Below, piece by piece: positions 60,061 through 64,000 of a stretch of 64,000 bases of DNA (positions are counted from its first letter, which is position 1; each line of letters opens with the position of its first letter). The position numbers and the translations under genes are program-made. Source of the DNA: Pegea sp. RAD2-039 (lineage: Eukaryota; Chordata; Thaliacea; Salpida; Salpidae); the NCBI GenBank assembly GCA_034620365.1, contig JAQGEQ010000326.1:372001-436000 (forward strand), read 5' to 3'. Below the pieces are notes generated by a model. The model was not told the DNA's origin, ran no database searches, and saw only the letters and a list, made by a program, of their open reading frames with translations.

Positions 60061-61150
60061 TAATCTAAAATCTAATAATTTGACAGCCAAGAGCATTTAG
60101 ACAAAACTTTTATTTTGAATAGTTTTGAATATCTGTTGTCAAAACTCCAAATCTAAAAAAAGTTTTATCTTTAGCTTAACTAATTTTCGGTTTCATAATT
60201 CGAATAAATTACTTTTTCCCAACTCTAATGATAAAAGCTCTTTAGAAGAACTTTATTCATTTTGTAAAAGGAAACTAATAACAAAGATAACTAACAAAAC
60301 ACTACTAACAAACCACTGTCGACTACAGAATGAACTACGTATATAGAGTAATAGGGGATGAAATATTTACGTAGATGGTAAAATATTCTACTGTCACTAC
60401 TAACAATAGCAACACTACTTTTCAACCTAGTGTTTGTAGCTTTGTGAATTAAAATGTACCTCTTACTGCTCTTCTTGAAATTCTATCTTAACACTTCACT
60501 TAATCATTGCTTTGTAGGTGGTACATAGTTGATATATCGCTTTAATATTCATTTTTGTGAAACAAGGTTTTTCAAGTATTTAATTACTGTATTCAGTCAA
60601 ACATACCCACAGAGTCATCTAAAAATAATAATACCTTATAGATTAGTTTTTCAGAGGTTGTATAAAAAAAATTGAAATGAATAGTATTTATAAGTGTTTC
60701 TTGAGATTTATTCGTTGTTTATAACTTTAAAAAATATAAAATATTAAAAAGAATAAAAAGTGAATGAACAAATACTCTTACAAAGTTTGGATTTTGCAGT
60801 TATTTAATAATATTAAAACAGCGAAAGCATTCAAATAATAATCAACAACCAACAAAATCAAAATAGTAAAAGCTTCTATAACTTTGATATTATCATCAGA
60901 GTTTGCGTGCAAAGATTGTTTTGTTTCTAACATTACTTTAAAAATAATAATTTCTCCAAACTGTTTTGAAGATTAATAAATCACTTTTATAAATCAAACA
61001 TATATATATATTCTTAAGAAGACTTTGACCAACAGTTTAAATGTTTGGTAACGTCATTTGTGCTATATATATTATCATAATTTTTTTTTAAATTTATAAG
61101 GTTTTGTTGCTCTCGTTTGCCTCCTTTAGTTAATTGTAAACTTAATGCCA
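60060..61150 (+). repeat. Subfamily 2-type 5' flank without its gene
   Basis: Inverse of about 34450-35560 and parallel to 14400-14900. At about 61155 (AATGCCAATAG then AAAAAAAAGGAATGCAAGC) it jumps to the subfamily 1 flank. A 73-codon open frame at 60125-60346 lies in this repeat and is not preserved in the other copies. Confidence 0.75.
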
Positions 61151-61996
61151 ATAGAAAAAAAAGGAATGCAAGCTGCATTAACAAATTCTCTTAATAAGTT
61201 TAGATTTGCAGCTACTCAATATTGCTGAAAAATTTTAATGCACAACAAATATTAACAGCAAAGCAGTAAAATCATCAAAATAATAATCGACAAGTTACAA
61301 AATCCATACAGCAGAAGCTTCTAAAACTTTGATTCTGTCATCATAATTTACGTGCAAATATTTTTATGTTTCTAACATTGCTTTCAAAATTATGATTTCT
61401 ACAAACATTTTTGAAGATCAATAAATCACTTTTATGAATTAAACATATATATATATATATATGTCTTGTTAAATATACTTAAACAGAATATGCTTGGTAA
61501 CGTCAACTGTGTTGTATAAATTTCTCAAAGGGAGTGCTTTATTATCTTTTGCATCTTATAGTTGATTGTAGGCTTAATGTGGATAAAATATTACATTTGG
61601 TGTTACATAATCCTGAATTGTTTTCGATATCATGTAATATTTTCTAGCTTGCTTAATTTTATGAAAAATTGCTTTTCTTTACTATTTTAAAGTTTTAAAA
61701 GTTTAAAAGGCTAAGAACATTTTGTTTTTGTAAAGTTCATTTTAAATACTATTAAGTATGTGAAACATGATAAACTTATGGTTTAGCCTTCTAGAAAACG
61801 TTTGTTTAAACGTGAATGGTTTACTGCTACAATTTGTATACAAACTATATCACATGAAATAAATTAATAAGGAATAAAACTCTGTATGAAAATCTTTAAA
61901 TTAACTATGTATTGTTTCATTAGTATTTTTTTAAATTTGTAATAGACGTTTTTAATTATAAAAATTTTTATTTAAATTTAGATTATTAAGTAAATA
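61150..61996 (+). repeat. Subfamily 1 5' flank copy
   Basis: Parallel to 51520-52362(+). Ends with TTTATTTAAATTTAG, a candidate acceptor, 15 bp before the ATG at 61997. Confidence 0.8.
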
Positions 61997-62700
61997 ATGA
62001 ATTTGTTGAACGACAAAAAACTAAATCGAAAAAGAAAACTTTCATTGGATGATAGTAAGAACAGTTTTGAAAAGAAAACTGCAGAAGAGACAAATTTGCA
62101 AAACTCTTCCAGTGGAGCTTATAGCAAGCATAAGAATCACGTTGACCAAACTAGTTTAAATAGTTTAAAAGGAGATACACAGAGTACAAGTTACACTTAT
62201 GAAGAAGTTAGTAAGGCTGCAAAAGCAGACCAAGAAAAAGAAACCACACTTGAAAATAACAATAAATCTTCTTTGAAAACAAGAATGAATGCTTGGTTTG
62301 TAACAAACATTTTACATCCAAATCTAAGCTTGTCATCCACAGAAGAACTCATACTGGTGTAAAGCCATATAAATGTCTTGAATATGGAAAAAGTTTTATT
62401 AAAAAATCAATTCTTTTAACTCATCAAAAAATTCATACCGATAAGAAGTCATATGATTGTACTGTTTGTGGGAAACAATTTAGTCAAAAATCTAGTCTTT
62501 CAACTCATGAAAAAACTCATAGTGATAAGAAGCAATCTGCTGGTATGGTTTGTGGAAAACAATTTAGTCAAAAATCTACTATTTTAACTCATGAAAAAAC
62601 TCATACAGGTGAAAAGTCATATGAATGTTTTGTTTGTGGAAAAAAATTTAATGAAAAATCTTACTTTTTAACTCATGCAGAAAATCATGTCTATGAGTAG
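61997..62700 (+). pseudogene. Subfamily 1 zinc-finger gene with one frameshift and divergent fingers
   Basis: ATG 61997 opens a complete N-terminal domain (NRKRKLSLDDSKNSF, HVDQTSLNS, STSYTYEEV, AAKADQEKE). In TCTTTGAAAACAAG (62269-62282) one A is missing relative to relatives, so the frame runs to a false end at 62362. The true frame continues from about 62290 through five fingers to TAG at 62700. These fingers differ from all others in the window: knuckles GKSF, GKQF and GKKF, and linkers TDKKS, SDKKQ and TGEKS. Finger 2 has CLEY (second Cys lost) and finger 4 starts SAGMVC (first Cys lost). It may be an older branch, or a real gene with a single assembly indel. A decayed further finger follows (62701-62765). 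Confidence 0.8.
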
Positions 62701-62765
62701 TCATATAAATGTAATTTTTGTGGAAAAGTTTTTAGTGAAATTTCCAATCTTTTGACGCCATGAAA
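62701..62765 (+). pseudogene. Fossil finger after the stop
   Basis: Reads YKCNFCGKVFSEISNLL and then degenerates, directly after the TAG at 62700. It parallels the fossil finger after the 36508 stop. Confidence 0.6.
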
Positions 62766-63350
62766 GATTCTTCTAATGTGAGAAAGAATCTGTTAATCTG
62801 CAAATGTAAGATCTTTGGAAAACCCGTATAATGATGATTTTTATGATTATTTCGTTTTCATTCTCAGTTCTTAAAGTTTGAAACTATCTATTTTGTTAAA
62901 ATTGTATTTTCTTACAATAAGTTATTGTAAACTCTTCTATTTTTGCGCTAATCTACGTAAATTGTAATTTCTTACTTAATTAATAAATGCTATGCAAACT
63001 GACGCTGGTTTTTATTATTTGGTTAAAAATTCATTGAAAATGTTCTAATGTTTAGATTTAAATTTAAAATTTAAACAGACCACATATAGTCCATAATCTT
63101 CTACTGCTAAAGTGTGATGATCTGTAATCCTAATAAGTTTGATAATAAAAATCCTTGATAAGTTTGAATAATAAGTAACAAAACTTTACAAAAATAAATT
63201 GGTCGATTACTTTTACGTAGAACCAAGAGATTTGATAAGCGCAAGTTTTTCACACAATTTTTTAAGGTGTTTTCAAATCAATTATCTTCAGTTATTGTGA
63301 ATATTTTATAAAAACTTTTGTAAAAATAATAAAGGGAAAAATTTCAAAAA
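62766..63350 (+). repeat. Subfamily 1 3' flank copy
   Basis: Shares CACATATAGTCCATAATCTT and GATTTGATAAGCGCAAGTTT with 36990-37170, and a diverged end-of-gene segment with 36600-36930. No gene. Confidence 0.7.
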
Positions 63351-64000
63351 AAAAATGATAAGAAATTCTGGAGGTGCATTTCGAAAAAAAAAACTTTGAA
63401 ATATCAAAACTTAAATTAGTAATTCAAATTTGAAGTAAATATTTTTGTTTAAATGATTTAAACCTAAATATACAAACTCAAATTGAAAACTTGATACTAC
63501 GATGAAAAATTGTTTAAAAATTATGTTTTCGAATGGTGTCATCCTGGAGTCATTTTGGGTTTTTTTGTTGGTGTTACCAACTTTACATATTTTTATCTTT
63601 ATAAAATATTTATCTTTCATTATTTACAATTAGTTATATTTAACATTATTTGTTGTGCTTAGTATGATCATTGAAATAATTTAGCTCCTTTTTCTTGTTT
63701 CAAATTCTTTATTCTAAAACAAATGTTATTTCATAAGATTATTCCACCTTTGGAACATATTCCTTATGGTTACTAAATCAGTGCTTTGCTTAAACAATTT
63801 AATTTTTTATCATTTGAGAAAAATCAATTTCAGTTTACCTCATTGATAATCAATCAAGGATAACTTTATTCTCTGGTTCCATCACAATTTGGTTACTGTT
63901 ATCAAGCAAAGTAGGTAATTTAGACCTTGCCTTAATCTTTTAACTAATAATTGTATTACATGACATGTTTTAAAAAATCATTTTAAATATTCTTGCAATA
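63350..64000 (+). repeat. Direct duplicate of 18660-19300
   Basis: GGAGGTGCATTTCGAAAA repeat plus the following unique-looking segment. It continues to the end of the window. The 69-codon minus-strand frame here is not conserved in all copies. Confidence 0.75.

Overview
This is a strongly A+T-rich eukaryotic, almost certainly animal, nuclear window. The evidence is long runs of C2H2 zinc fingers joined by TGEKP linkers, GT-AG introns, a CR1/Jockey-like non-LTR retrotransposon scrap and a Sin3-type PAH domain gene. The low GC, the CR1-like scrap and the repeat-rich background would fit a cnidarian such as Hydra, but nothing here proves the species. There are no operons, tRNAs, rRNAs or CRISPR arrays that I can see.

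The window is a birth-and-death cluster of one zinc-finger family. All members put one unrecognised N-terminal domain of about 90-120 residues (basic RKRKLS-DD motif, then an H-x-DQ-x-SLN block and a Ser/Thr-Tyr-rich tail) and all their fingers in a single coding exon. Two N-terminal subfamilies exist. Subfamily 1 starts MNL-NDK: loci at 2354-3481(-), 36068-36508(+), 38138-38329(-), 52363-53072(+), 58680-59150(-) and 61997-62700(+). Subfamily 2 starts MNLIQGSNFARKRK: loci at 15890-17077(+), 30527-33419(-), 40335-41633(-) and 48091-49221(+). Finger-only relics lie at 19655-19745, 23311-24040 and 44770-44882. Only 40335-41633 (12 fingers) and 48091-49221 (10 fingers, one damaged) look fully intact. 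15890-17077 has intact fingers but has lost the conserved start codon. 58680-59150 keeps the N-terminal domain while both of its fingers have lost zinc ligands. The rest carry frameshifts, nonsense codons, lost starts or deletions.

The 30.5-33.1 kb locus is exceptional. About 31 fingers have been amplified and homogenised so recently that two stretches of roughly 790 bp, 1260 bp apart, are identical. Eleven of the units carry TGA in place of a zinc-binding Cys codon, while a different frame stays open for 827 codons.

The only gene unlike the rest is on the minus strand at 26859-27510. Three exons separated by 52- and 57-nt introns encode a 180-residue protein consisting of one Sin3 PAH2-like domain and a basic tail. 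Sin3 PAH2 is a co-repressor docking domain for DNA-binding repressors, so a free-standing copy inside a zinc-finger cluster is the most interesting single item.

Almost all remaining DNA is a mosaic of direct and inverted segmental copies of the flanks of these genes, plus a few short interspersed repeats. There is also a striking patch at 9.0-9.65 kb with eight perfect TGACGTCA palindromes. Several genes sit head-to-head over duplicated intergenic DNA: 33.4 kb(-)/36.1 kb(+), 41.6 kb(-)/44.8 kb(+) and 59.2 kb(-)/62.0 kb(+).
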